Shown: positions 1 through 7,624, numbered from the stretch's first letter. The stretch: DNA of 9,755 bases from an uncultured Clostridia bacterium (GCA_945867255.1 CAMBHV010000030.1:1-9755), one strand, 5' to 3'. Program-made: numbers and translations. Notes: generated from the sequence alone by a model not told the origin.

Positions 1-52
1 TGTTCACACGGCCATTCTCTTTTTTTCGCACCCCGGTCCCATTTGATTGCAT
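1..52 (-). CDS. Partial N-terminus, probable sensor histidine kinase
   Basis: An open frame starts with ATG at 52 and runs off the left edge, giving 17 codons (MQSNGTGVRKKENGRVN). AGAGGA at 66-61 lies 8 nt upstream, a good ribosome binding site. An in-frame ATG at 88 would add 12 residues but has no Shine-Dalgarno. The frame begins 39 nt after the stop of the OmpR-type response regulator, in the same direction. In such operons the next gene is usually the cognate membrane histidine kinase, and a basic, polar cytoplasmic N-terminal tail would fit. No kinase motif lies inside the window, so the product name rests on context only. Confidence 0.45.
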   Translation of the reverse strand, partial: MQSNGTGVRKKENGRVN

Positions 53-91
53 GTTGTGCTTCCTCTTTGGCGTTGCCGTACTGTGCATCGC

Positions 92-799
92 TCAACTGTT
101 CCAGCGATAACCGTACCCCCACACCGTCATGATGTGCCGCGGTGCGCTGGGCTCGTCTTCTATTTTCATTCGCAGGCGGCGAATGTTTACATCTACAATC
201 TTCACATCACCGTAATAGTTCTCGCCCCACACGCCCTCCAGGATCTTCTCGCGCACCAATGCCACACCGGGGTTTGCAAAAAACAGTTCCATAATCTGGA
301 ACTCCACCTGAGTCAAGTCGATCGGCTGGCCGTTTTTGTACAAAATGCGGCTCTTTTGATCCAGCACAAAGCTGCCAGAAACCATACGGCCTTCCGCTTC
401 CGGCCCTGATTCTGCATTGCTGCCCGCAGCACGCGCCACACGGCGGCACAACGCATCCACACGCGCAAGGAGTTCACTGACAGAAAACGGTTTTGTCATA
501 TAATCGTCTGCGCCGATAGAAAGGCCGCGAATCTTGTCATCTTCCTGAGATTTCGCGCTGAGCATAATAATTCCCACGCTATCGCTATCGCGCCGGATGT
601 TTTCGCACAGGGAAAATCCATTCATACCAGGAAGCATAATATCAAGCACCGCCACATCAAACGGTACGCCACCGCTCATAGCGGCCAGCGCAGCTTCCGC
701 ACTGGGCGCCTCTGTTACATCATAACCTGCCATGCGAAGGTTTAATGCAATCACCTCTCGAATAGCGGCCTCATCTTCCACCACCAGAACTCTGCGCAT
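92..799 (-). CDS. OmpR/PhoB-family response regulator
   Basis: A 235-residue two-component response regulator, a cytoplasmic transcription factor activated by phosphorylation from a sensor kinase. The receiver domain spans about residues 2-118, with the acidic pocket E8/D9, phospho-acceptor D53 in VLDIMLPGMNG, S81 at the switch position (often Thr) and the invariant K103 in TKPF. A linker rich in Ala, Gly and Glu (about 121-140) leads to a winged-helix DNA-binding domain (about 141-233) with recognition helix VDVNIRRLRMKIE and C-terminal hairpin WGYGYRW. Length and order are standard for the family. ATG at 799 is chosen because the receiver begins there (MRRVLVVEDE) and GGTGA/AAAGG lie just upstream; 24 further open codons upstream overlap the preceding gene's end. 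It follows the lipoprotein gene by 20 nt and precedes the putative kinase. Target genes are unknown. Confidence 0.94.
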   Translation of the reverse strand: MRRVLVVEDEAAIREVIALNLRMAGYDVTEAPSAEAALAAMSGGVPFDVAVLDIMLPGMNGFSLCENIRRDSDSVGIIMLSAKSQEDDKIRGLSIGADDYMTKPFSVSELLARVDALCRRVARAAGSNAESGPEAEGRMVSGSFVLDQKSRILYKNGQPIDLTQVEFQIMELFFANPGVALVREKILEGVWGENYYGDVKIVDVNIRRLRMKIEDEPSAPRHIMTVWGYGYRWNS

Positions 800-819
800 T
801 ATTTCACCAGCCTTTCCTT

Positions 820-2085
820 TCAAAGGGCATGCGCCCCGGCGCGCAAGGTAAGCGCTTCTCCGGGCGTACAACTGTCATGGAAAAAAATCACTACTTTCTG
901 CCCGCCTTCCAGGCTAAGCAACTTTTCATACTGGCCAACTGTGGCATCTTCTTCTACTACCCGCACCGTGCACAATGCTTTTTGTTCTTCATTGCGCAAC
1001 ACAAAACTGTTCTGCCACGGGCCATCTTCCAATGTTACAGTATCCCGCCAGCTTTCCGGCAGGCGAATATAGTAACCGGCCTGCACATCCGCCACACCGT
1101 ATTCCCGTGCGGGCTCTGCGGCGAGATAATCATCCCACTCTACAAAATAATATCGTCTGGTTGCATTTTCCGTATCTGCCCTTGCTTCCACATGGGCCAG
1201 CAGGACAGTTCCGCCGGCTGTGGTGCGCGGCGCAAGTGCTTCCGGAAGGCCCATTGTCCGCTCTGTCACACGATCAGGGTCAGAGCTCGGCCAATGTGTC
1301 AGCTTCCCGGCAGACATCCGCAAAAGCTGCTGCGCCTGGCTGCCTGACGCAAGCTGCCCACTAACCACCAGCCCTCGGGCACGTCCGCTTATGGTTTGCA
1401 GCAACTGTGTGCAGTGCAGGAAACTGCTGTTCAACTGCACGGTCTGTACACTTTGCAAGCTGCCGCCCATATCACGCACTGCCTCCAGTGTCAGGCTGCC
1501 TGCCTGGGCGGTAGACTGCGCCAGATATACTTCACTGATATCATCGCCGGACAAATCTGCCACCAGAAAAGCCTCGCAAGCCTGCTGGTATTCCTGCACC
1601 ACAGTGCCATCACGATAAGAATAAATCGTAAGGTAGCGATCCGTCAGATTTGAATTTGCATACCCAACCACCAGCTGCACAGAATCCGCACGCAGGGTTA
1701 CCGTTTGCGTCTGGCTGATTTCGGTGGACAGGCCTTCGGTCTCGCATACCACTTCCCAGGTGTCTTCTACCTGTTCCAATACGGCTACGCACACATTGGA
1801 CCCGCTTTTTTCCGTAGTAAAAAAGGCGATGGCTTCATCTTCACCGTCTGTGTCCAGATCTCGCAGCAAAATGGGCGAAAGTTCTTCCCCTCCCCGTGGA
1901 TATTTCATCTGCGGCGTCTCACCCAGATAACTGACCAGTGCTTTCTGCACGGCACTTTGTAACTGCGTGGGCTGCGGCGCACGCAGCAGTTCCTCTACAT
2001 TGCCGCCCATCGAAACGGAAAGGTCACACCCGGCAAGCATAACCGCCAGCACAAAACAGGCGGCACACTGAAGAAATCTTTTCAA
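820..2085 (-). CDS. Secreted lipoprotein with FG-GAP-like acidic motifs, first gene of a two-component operon
   Basis: A 421-residue predicted lipoprotein of unrecognised family. The signal peptide KRFLQCAACFVLAVMLAG is followed by the lipobox cysteine C20 (LAGC), so the mature protein should be anchored outside the membrane. Two acidic motifs, DLDTDGEDE (76-84, a DxDxDG calcium-loop pattern) and DLSGDDISE (177-185), each follow a hydrophobic strand, as in FG-GAP/VCBS-type beta-propeller repeats. The rest looks beta-rich. The start is TTG at 2085, with AAGGAGGGG just upstream. An in-frame ATG at 2112 has no Shine-Dalgarno, and an in-frame ATG at 2139 sits at the predicted transcription start. 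The gene lies 20 nt before the response regulator. An extracytoplasmic accessory or sensor-partner role for the two-component system is inference from position. The fold assignment is tentative. Confidence 0.8.
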   Translation of the reverse strand: MKRFLQCAACFVLAVMLAGCDLSVSMGGNVEELLRAPQPTQLQSAVQKALVSYLGETPQMKYPRGGEELSPILLRDLDTDGEDEAIAFFTTEKSGSNVCVAVLEQVEDTWEVVCETEGLSTEISQTQTVTLRADSVQLVVGYANSNLTDRYLTIYSYRDGTVVQEYQQACEAFLVADLSGDDISEVYLAQSTAQAGSLTLEAVRDMGGSLQSVQTVQLNSSFLHCTQLLQTISGRARGLVVSGQLASGSQAQQLLRMSAGKLTHWPSSDPDRVTERTMGLPEALAPRTTAGGTVLLAHVEARADTENATRRYYFVEWDDYLAAEPAREYGVADVQAGYYIRLPESWRDTVTLEDGPWQNSFVLRNEEQKALCTVRVVEEDATVGQYEKLLSLEGGQKVVIFFHDSCTPGEALTLRAGAHAL

Positions 2086-2091
2086 AGCCCG

Positions 2092-2100
2092 CCCCTCCTT
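2092..2100 (-). promoter_or_regulatory. Strong Shine-Dalgarno deciding a TTG start
   Basis: The minus strand reads AAGGAGGGG, then 6 nt, then TTG at 2085. This is the best ribosome binding site in the region and sits directly before the signal peptide KRFLQ. It is the reason for choosing the non-ATG start of the lipoprotein. Confidence 0.75.
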
Positions 2101-2144
2101 TTCCGTCTGCATTCGCATGACGCATCGGAACTGATACATTGCAC

Positions 2145-2173
2145 ATTATAGCACTTCCCACAAACTTACACAA
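2145..2173 (-). promoter_or_regulatory. Extended -10 promoter of the lipoprotein/two-component operon
   Basis: On the minus strand TGCTATAAT gives a perfect -10 (2150-2145) with the extended TGn element. A weak -35, TTGTGT (2173-2168), lies 17 nt upstream. Transcription would start near 2138, leaving a leader of about 50 nt before the TTG start. A weak -35 combined with an extended -10 is a common arrangement. Confidence 0.6.
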
Positions 2174-2480
2174 GGTAAAGCCCCGCACCCATGCACAGGG
2201 CACCGGCCACGCCGCCCTTGGTACAGCCGCCACTTCTCTGACAGAAAAGCCCGCTTGGCAGCAGATGTGCAAAGGGCAGCGGAAGCATTACGCCTGTTAC
2301 CGGTGCCATCATACCATTCAGAAAGAATAAAATAAAAAACGCCAAAAAGGGACAAAGTCACCGCTACATCAACCGGTTTCTCCAAGCTGCCAGTCCCAGC
2401 AGACAGACCGGTGTCGTAAGTTCCATGCTGTATGCATATCGCTTCAAAGAAGAATATACACGCCAGAGGAACCTCTCCAT
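2166..2480 (-). pseudogene. Possible remnant of a small membrane-protein gene, broken by two in-frame stops
   Basis: Reading from ATG at 2480 to TAA at 2168-2166 gives one frame of 104 codons, interrupted only by TAG (2366-2364) and TGA (2360-2358), one codon apart. The part before the stops is 38 residues and ends with the moderately hydrophobic stretch MELTTPVCLLGLAAWRN. The part after them is strongly hydrophobic (LCPFLAFFILFFLNGMMAP, then VMLPLPFAHLLPSGLF, then GVAGALCMGAGLYLV), resembling two or three membrane segments. The frame starts 10 nt after the tetR stop in the same direction. Neither ATG 2480 nor the internal ATG at about 2309 has a convincing Shine-Dalgarno. It could be a decayed gene, two tiny genes, or chance hydrophobicity in a 400-bp gap. 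I do not recognise a family. No clear terminator for tetR is visible here. Confidence 0.3.
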
Positions 2481-2490
2481 GAACCATGCT

Positions 2491-3093
2491 TTATCGCATG
2501 GCCATTACACCTTTAGTGATCACGCCTTCCACCACGGCCGCCATATCCTGTGGCGGCAGAGGCATGTCCTCTCGCAGCCACTGCTGTAAAAGGCCAATAC
2601 AACCTGCCACGAAAAAGGAAAACATATAATCATATCCCAGCCGCCATTCGCCTTCCATCAAAGCTGTCCATTTGTCCAGCACACGCTCACGCACAAGCTG
2701 TTTCACCTTTTCTACAAAAGCCGTCTCCTGCGGGCCGCACAGAAGCACCCTGCAAATATCTGCGTTTTGCGCCACAAATTGAAAAATTGCCTGTAGATGA
2801 ACCCCCGCATCTTTTACTTCAAATTTTTCCCCCACACCGTGGTCCAGCGTTTCATCCGGACGAAATGAATTCAGCATAATCTCAAACTGTGCCATCACTT
2901 CACCCACCATCTCATCGAGCAAAGAGCGCACATCGGGATAATGCAGATAGAAGGTTCCCCGATTGATGTCGCACGCCTCACAGAGTTCCTTTACGGTGAT
3001 CTCCTGCAGTGGCTTGTGCTCTAAAAGGCCTACCAATGCTGTGCGCAACTGCGATTTCGTCTTGGTTACACGTCTGTCCTGTGCACGCGGCAT
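2491..3093 (-). CDS. TetR/AcrR-family transcriptional regulator
   Basis: A 200-residue regulator. An N-terminal TetR helix-turn-helix (about residues 12-62) contains ITVKELCEACDINRGTFYLH followed by YPDVRSLLDEM, closely matching the family pattern (..I.v..I...a.vnrgtFY.HF.dK..L). The C-terminal helical region (about 95-198, with IFQFVAQNADICRVLL and YMFSFFVAGCIGLLQQWL) would form the dimer and ligand pocket; this half resembles the TetR_C_33-type regulators common in Firmicutes. The start is ATG 3093, because AGAGG (3106-3102) lies 8 nt upstream and overlaps the alternative GTG at 3102. The gene is divergent from the ABC exporter genes, with overlapping promoters, so it probably represses them and itself. 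The ligand is unknown. Confidence 0.92.
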   Translation of the reverse strand: MPRAQDRRVTKTKSQLRTALVGLLEHKPLQEITVKELCEACDINRGTFYLHYPDVRSLLDEMVGEVMAQFEIMLNSFRPDETLDHGVGEKFEVKDAGVHLQAIFQFVAQNADICRVLLCGPQETAFVEKVKQLVRERVLDKWTALMEGEWRLGYDYMFSFFVAGCIGLLQQWLREDMPLPPQDMAAVVEGVITKGVMAMR

Positions 3094-3188
3094 AACATAC
3101 ACCTCTCTTTCACGGTTTTTTTACAATTCTAATGAACATATCATTCACAATGTGTCGATTTAGCGGCACTTCAGCGGTCATTTGACGA

Positions 3189-3217
3189 TTGCTTCTCTCG
3201 CCTACTTCCATTATAAT
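3189..3217 (+). promoter_or_regulatory. Promoter of the ABC exporter operon
   Basis: TTGCTT (3189-3194), a 17-nt spacer and a perfect TATAAT (3212-3217) predict a start near 3224 and a leader of about 65 nt before the ATPase start at 3289. Its -10 overlaps that of the opposing tetR promoter. Confidence 0.55.
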
Positions 3218-3237
3218 AAAATCGCATTTTTAATCAA
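3210..3237 (-). promoter_or_regulatory. Promoter of the tetR gene, sharing its -10 with the opposite promoter
   Basis: On the minus strand TTGATT (3237-3232), a 16-nt spacer and a perfect TATAAT (3215-3210) predict a start near 3203. The sequence ATTATAAT (3210-3217) is its own reverse complement, so it supplies a -10 hexamer to each strand. Confidence 0.5.
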
Positions 3238-3288
3238 CATTGCGTTTAGTAACGAACAGCCTGTCTGTTTTCTGAAAGGGAGATTGTC

Positions 3289-4044
3289 ATGCCGATTCAT
3301 CCAAGCACATCTGCACAGCCAGCTTCGGCATCAAACCCGCCTTCTCATTTTGTTGAGCTGCGGGATGTGTGTAAATATTACCAGATGGGAACTGTGCGCA
3401 TTTCCGCCGCAGACCATATCTGTTTTCACATTGAAAAAGGCGAATTTTGCGTGATCGTAGGGCCGTCTGGCGCCGGAAAAACTACGGTGTTGAACATGCT
3501 GGGCGGCATGGATACTTGTGACGAGGGAGAGATCTGGCTGGATGGCCAGCTGGTGAGCCGCTATTCGCAAAAAGAACTCACCTCTTACCGGCGGTATGAT
3601 GTGGGGTTCGTATTTCAGTTTTACAACCTTGTACAAAACCTGACGGCACTGGAAAATGTGGAGCTTGCCAGCGAAATCTGCAAAGAACCGTTGGACGCAT
3701 CCACCACATTAAAAGATGTAGGCCTTGCAGACCGCATGAAAAACTTTCCCGCTCAACTTTCCGGTGGTGAACAACAGCGTGTAGCCATCGCACGTGCGCT
3801 GGCCAAAAACCCGAAGATATTGTTGTGTGACGAACCCACAGGCGCGTTGGATTATAAGACAGGCAAACAGGTACTCAAACTGTTACAGGACACCTGCCGC
3901 AACACCGGGCGCACCGTTATTGTCATCACGCACAACTCGGCACTCACCGCCATGGCAGACCGCGTAATTCATATCAAAAGCGGCACTGTAACGTCCATGG
4001 AAACAAACCCCAACCCTACGCCTGTGGAAAGGATCGAATGGTAA
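3289..4044 (+). CDS. ABC transporter ATP-binding protein, MacB/LolD type
   Basis: The 251-residue cytoplasmic ATPase of a type VII (MacB-like) ABC system. It has Walker A GPSGAGKTT (58-66), Q-loop Q110 (VFQFYNLV), signature LSGGEQQR (157-164), Walker B ILLCDEP (177-183), D-loop GALD (185-188) and switch histidine H215 (ITHN). All catalytic motifs are intact. The first 20 residues are a polar, Ser/Pro-rich extension before the nucleotide-binding fold. ATG 3289 follows AAGGGAGA at good spacing. The stop codon abuts the permease ATG with no gap (TAAATG), indicating translational coupling and a two-gene transporter. Such pairs move peptides, lipids or drugs, or transmit mechanical force. The substrate here cannot be told from sequence. 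Expression is probably controlled by the divergent TetR. Confidence 0.96.
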   Translation: MPIHPSTSAQPASASNPPSHFVELRDVCKYYQMGTVRISAADHICFHIEKGEFCVIVGPSGAGKTTVLNMLGGMDTCDEGEIWLDGQLVSRYSQKELTSYRRYDVGFVFQFYNLVQNLTALENVELASEICKEPLDASTTLKDVGLADRMKNFPAQLSGGEQQRVAIARALAKNPKILLCDEPTGALDYKTGKQVLKLLQDTCRNTGRTVIVITHNSALTAMADRVIHIKSGTVTSMETNPNPTPVERIEW

Positions 4045-7000
4045 ATGCGCAAAACGTACCGAAAAAACATTTTACGCACTGTGCGCTCAAGCCTTTCGCG
4101 CTTTCTGGCTATCTTTACCATCGTAGCGCTGGGTGTTGGTTTCTTATCCGGTCTGCTGGCCAGCCCTGTAGACATGCGCATTTCTGCAGATGATTACTGC
4201 CGGGCACTGAATCTGTATGATATCAAAATTCAGGCTACACAGGGCCTGACGGACAGTGATCTGGACGCAGTGCGCAGCCTGGAAGGCGTTGGTTCCGTAA
4301 TGCCGGCTCATGATATCGACCTGATCTTAAAGAGTGAAACAGGCGAAAGCCTCACCACTCGCCTCATGAGTATTCCGGGTGACGATGTTTCTCAGGAAGA
4401 CAGGCTTAACGATCTTGTTTTGGTAGATGGCCGAATGCCCGCTGCCCCAGGCGAGATTGTGGTGGGTATCACCAAGGACTTTTCCGGCGATCGCCCTCAA
4501 ATCGGCGATGTGCTGACGGTAAGTGAAGATAATGAAGATTCTGTTTCTGATTCTCTGCCCTCCACCTTCACGGTAGTAGGTACCGTACGCTCTGCCGCCT
4601 ATTTTTCTGTGGAGACGGAATATACAAACGTCGGCACCGGCACGATAAGCTTGTTTGCTTATGCCAATGACACTGACTTTGACATGGATTATTACACCAC
4701 CCTTTATCTTGCGGTGGATGGCGCACGAGAATTGAATTCTTTTTCTGACGCTTATGAAGAAAAGGTGGGCGAGGTGTACGCGCAGCTGGACGCCATAAAA
4801 GCCGAGCGGGCCAAGCTGCGCTATGATGAAATTATCGACGAGGCTGAAGCCGAACTGGCAGATGCACGCGCTGAATACGAAGAAGGCAAGGCGGAAGCAG
4901 AGGCAGAACTGGCGGATGCTGCCCAAGAACTGGACAATGCCCGCGCAGAGCTGGCAGATGCAGAAGCACAGCTTGCCAGCGCAAAACAAGAAATAGACGA
5001 TGGGCAAGCCCAGCTGGATGCAGGGCGGGCTGAGCTGAACGCACAGTTGCCTGGGTACCGCCAGCAAATCTCTGATGGATATGCCAAAATCGAGAGTGCC
5101 CAAACTCAACTGGAAGAAAAGCAAGCCCTTTTAGATGAGGCCAGGGCCCCGCTCACAGAACTGAAACAGGGCAAAGATCAATTTTGGAATGTAGCGGTGC
5201 CCCAGTTGTGCCTGCTATTTCCCGGTCTGGAAGAAAGCCTGAATTCCATCGAAGGCGTTTCAGAGCAGACAGACTCCGCCACGATTCAGGCCATTGATGT
5301 GGTTACCCAGTTTGTGAGCGAAGCATTGCCTTCTGTTCCCGATGAAGGGGAAACCGGAGAAGGCGGCGTTGATCTTGGCGACTTGGCAGAACAGCTAAAG
5401 CAGTTCCAATTGTTAAAAGAAGGCCTGGAAGCGCTGGCTGCCCAAGATCCGCCTACCACTCTGGATGAATCTCTGGCTCTTTTGGATACCCAACAGGCCA
5501 CACTGGATGAAGGTTTTTCTCAGCTCGCTTCTCAGCGGGCCGCTTTGCAGGCCAGCGAACAGCAGCTGAATCAGAAAATCGCCTCGGCGCAAGCATCTTT
5601 TGCTGACGCAGAGGCACGGCTGGCTGACGCGCGCAAGCAGTACACGGATGGTTTGGCCGAACTGGAGGACGGCCGTCAGGAACTGGCAGATGGAGAAAAA
5701 GAATACGAAGAAGGCAAAGCAAAAGCAGAAGCCGAATTGGATGACGCCTGGGAACAGATTCTGGATGCAGAAAGCGATGTGCGCCAAATCGAACAGGGCA
5801 AATGGATCTTGGGAGACCGCGACGACAATGTAAGCTTTTCCAGCTATGACGGAAACGCTCAGCGAATCGCCAACATTGCAACGGTATTTCCGGTGTTCTT
5901 TTTCCTTGTTGCAGCTTTGGTGGCACTTACCACTATGACGCGAATGGTAGAAGAAGAGCGCCTGCAAATTGGCACCATGAAGGCGCTGGGATATTCCCGC
6001 GGGCAGATCGCTGCAAAGTATCTTCTTTATGCGCTCACTGCCAGCTTGGCGGGTAGTGCAGTGGGCATGGCAATTGGGATGCAGCTGTTTCCACGCATTA
6101 TTTTAAATGCGTATAATATCATGTACGATCTTCCTGTTCTGAAAACACCCTTCAATGCGTTTTTTGGCGCCATTGCCACCGGAACAGCTGTTGCTTGTAC
6201 GCTGCTTGCTACATTGAACGCCTGCTGGGCCGAACTGCGCGAACAGCCTGCCCGCTTGATGTTGCCCAAAGCGCCCAAAGCTGGCAAGCGCATTCTTCTA
6301 GAGCATATCCGCCCCATTTGGCAGCGTATGCGCTTCACCCACAAGGTGACAGCCCGCAACCTGTTCCTTTATAAAAAACGCTTTTTCATGACAGTGGTGG
6401 GCATCGCAGGTTGCACTGCTTTGCTGGTGACCGGATTCGGCGTACGGGATTCTATTTCAGACATCGTAGAAAAACAGTTCGATGATTTGGCTCATTATCA
6501 ATTAATGGTTTCTATTCAGGACGAAAGTGCCACTCAGGGCAAAGAACTGCAAACCCTATTAAACGATTCTTCCCGCATCACCGGATATTTACCTGTCACG
6601 CAACAAGATGTTACAGTAGTTCCCGAGGGAGACGCCCCGGCAGACAACCTGTATATCACTGTGCCAACCGATACATCTGCCATGAACGAATATTTCACAT
6701 TTCGTCATCGGCAAAATGGTGAACCGGTAGAACTGAGCGAAGGCTCGGTGATCATTACCGAAAAACTTGCAGAGCGGCAGGGTCTTGAAGTGGGAGACTC
6801 CATCACGGTGGAAGATGCCGATGGCAACACGGCAAGCTTTACGATCACCGACGTGTGTGAAAACTACATCTATCATTATCTGTACATGAGTGCCGATGTT
6901 TACGAAAACGCATTTGGCGAACAGCCAGAGGCAAATCTGCTTTTGTGCCAGCTGGCCGACGGCATGGATGATAACCCACAGGCAGAAGAGGAGCTTGCCA

Positions 7001-7485
7001 CTGAATTGCTTCAGTGCAGAGATGTGGCTGGTGCGCAGTTCACACATGAAATCACCGCAAGCTTCAGCCAAAGCCTTGGCAGCATCAACTACATCGTAGT
7101 CGTATTGATCGTGGCGGCCGGAGCGCTTGCATTTGTAGTGCTGTATAACCTTACCAACATCAATATCTCTGAACGTGCAAAGGAACTTGCTACTATCAAA
7201 GTTCTTGGATTCTACGACTCCGAGGTAGGAGCCTACATTTACCGCGAAACTTCTTTGCTCACTCTTATCGGCACGACCTGCGGCCTTGTGTTTGGCATCG
7301 CGTTGCACACATTTGTTATCCGCACTGCCGAGGTAGATATGGTCATGTTTGGCCGCTCTATCTATCCGCTAAGTTTTGTATGGTCTGCATTGCTTACGAT
7401 TTTCTTTAGCCTGCTTGTCAACGCTGTGATGTACCGAAAGCTGAAAGCCATCAGCATGGTGGAAAGCATGAAAGCCCCGGAATGA
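4045..7485 (+). CDS. Large FtsX-family ABC permease with two extracytoplasmic coiled coils
   Basis: A 1146-residue membrane permease, partner of the preceding ATPase. TM1 is at about 18-40. A MacB-like extracytoplasmic region follows (about 45-235), with GDVLTVSEDNEDSVSD and TVVGTVRS. Coiled coil 1 (about 238-375) and coiled coil 2 (about 476-585) are rich in Ala, Glu, Asp and Gln and flank a middle segment (376-475) with a hydrophobic part and the acidic linker DEGETGEGG. FtsX domain 1 (about 607-735) has three TM segments and TRMVEEERLQIGTMKALGYSRGQI. The second half has a TM at about 777-800, an extracytoplasmic domain (about 801-1010) and a second FtsX domain (about 1012-1132, ISERAKELATIKVLGFYDSE). 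This duplicated architecture puts two FtsX units in one chain. Long coiled-coil FtsX permeases with TetR regulators are widespread in Firmicutes. The substrate and the role of the coiled coils are unknown. Confidence 0.95.
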   Translation: MRKTYRKNILRTVRSSLSRFLAIFTIVALGVGFLSGLLASPVDMRISADDYCRALNLYDIKIQATQGLTDSDLDAVRSLEGVGSVMPAHDIDLILKSETGESLTTRLMSIPGDDVSQEDRLNDLVLVDGRMPAAPGEIVVGITKDFSGDRPQIGDVLTVSEDNEDSVSDSLPSTFTVVGTVRSAAYFSVETEYTNVGTGTISLFAYANDTDFDMDYYTTLYLAVDGARELNSFSDAYEEKVGEVYAQLDAIKAERAKLRYDEIIDEAEAELADARAEYEEGKAEAEAELADAAQELDNARAELADAEAQLASAKQEIDDGQAQLDAGRAELNAQLPGYRQQISDGYAKIESAQTQLEEKQALLDEARAPLTELKQGKDQFWNVAVPQLCLLFPGLEESLNSIEGVSEQTDSATIQAIDVVTQFVSEALPSVPDEGETGEGGVDLGDLAEQLKQFQLLKEGLEALAAQDPPTTLDESLALLDTQQATLDEGFSQLASQRAALQASEQQLNQKIASAQASFADAEARLADARKQYTDGLAELEDGRQELADGEKEYEEGKAKAEAELDDAWEQILDAESDVRQIEQGKWILGDRDDNVSFSSYDGNAQRIANIATVFPVFFFLVAALVALTTMTRMVEEERLQIGTMKALGYSRGQIAAKYLLYALTASLAGSAVGMAIGMQLFPRIILNAYNIMYDLPVLKTPFNAFFGAIATGTAVACTLLATLNACWAELREQPARLMLPKAPKAGKRILLEHIRPIWQRMRFTHKVTARNLFLYKKRFFMTVVGIAGCTALLVTGFGVRDSISDIVEKQFDDLAHYQLMVSIQDESATQGKELQTLLNDSSRITGYLPVTQQDVTVVPEGDAPADNLYITVPTDTSAMNEYFTFRHRQNGEPVELSEGSVIITEKLAERQGLEVGDSITVEDADGNTASFTITDVCENYIYHYLYMSADVYENAFGEQPEANLLLCQLADGMDDNPQAEEELATELLQCRDVAGAQFTHEITASFSQSLGSINYIVVVLIVAAGALAFVVLYNLTNINISERAKELATIKVLGFYDSEVGAYIYRETSLLTLIGTTCGLVFGIALHTFVIRTAEVDMVMFGRSIYPLSFVWSALLTIFFSLLVNAVMYRKLKAISMVESMKAPE
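4873..5739 (+). repeat. Diverged internal duplication within the permease coiled coils
   Basis: The residues EYEEGKAEAEAEL (277-289) and EYEEGKAKAEAEL (553-565) differ at one position and lie 276 residues apart, one in each coiled coil. Their DNA shares an identical 17-nt run at 4873-4889 and 5701-5717, with synonymous differences beyond it. Related units with the pattern ELxDAxAxLxxA/ELxDGxxE recur through both arms. This fits either ancient duplication or convergent heptad composition. Only the two end units are strikingly alike. Confidence 0.5.
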
Positions 7486-7513
7486 TTGTATCCTATATAC
7501 CGGATTCTGTTTA

Positions 7514-7555
7514 CAGCCCCATGGCGCCCTTTGGTTGCCGTGGGGCTGCTATTTT
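7514..7555 (+). terminator. Rho-independent terminator after the ABC operon
   Basis: The perfect 8-bp stem CAGCCCCA (7514-7521) / TGGGGCTG (7541-7548) has a further GGC/GCC pairing inside and is followed by the T-rich run TATTTT (7550-7555). It lies 28 nt past the permease stop and isolates that operon from the next one. Confidence 0.8.
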
Positions 7556-7624
7556 AGGACATAACCTGCTATATTATCCAACCTTATCCTGAAAGCGGCC
7601 TTATAAAAACATGCAGCCTTTTGC

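Larger units (their letters stand above)
3131..3269. promoter_or_regulatory. Candidate TetR operator half-sites in the divergent intergenic region
   Basis: Three short inverted repeats lie between tetR and the ABC operon: AATGA-N5-TCATT (3131-3145), GTCA-TT-TGAC (3177-3186, just upstream of the rightward -35) and AACAG-N5-CTGTT (3255-3269, in the rightward leader). TetR proteins bind palindromes of roughly this size. None is long enough to be decisive, and short palindromes arise by chance in AT-rich DNA. Confidence 0.25.

Noticed and set aside
829..1618. Plus-strand frames opposite the lipoprotein gene
   Set aside because: They overlap one another in different frames and are antisense to a gene with a signal peptide, lipobox, ribosome binding site and promoter.
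2465..2476. AGAGG/CCTCT hairpin after tetR as a terminator
   Set aside because: The stem is 4-5 bp with a minimal loop and the downstream sequence is only mixed T-rich, so it is too weak to call.
2146..2487. Alternative 113-codon minus-strand frame in the gap after tetR
   Set aside because: It is uninterrupted, but its second half is Cys/Arg/Ser-rich with no fold pattern, while the neighbouring frame gives coherent hydrophobic segments. It also runs into the promoter of the next operon and has no ribosome binding site.
3182..3217. TTGACG (3182-3187) as -35 for the exporter promoter
   Set aside because: The spacer to TATAAT would be 24 nt, too long for a sigma-70-type promoter; TTGCTT at 17 nt fits better.
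4840..5040. Repetitive GCAGA/CTGGC-rich DNA as a tandem repeat or array
   Set aside because: The repetition follows the heptad-like protein pattern in frame with codon variation; there are no regular units or spacers, so it is not a satellite or CRISPR array.
4327..5124. Long minus-strand open frame (265 codons) opposite the permease
   Set aside because: It lies antisense to a permease frame with clear FtsX domains and coiled-coil periodicity; its Cys/Phe/Leu-rich product is what antisense of Ala/Glu/Gln codons yields, and it has no family motif.
6589..7308. Minus-strand open frame (239 codons) opposite the second half of the permease
   Set aside because: Antisense shadow of a well-supported gene, with no motif and low-complexity His/Cys-rich composition.
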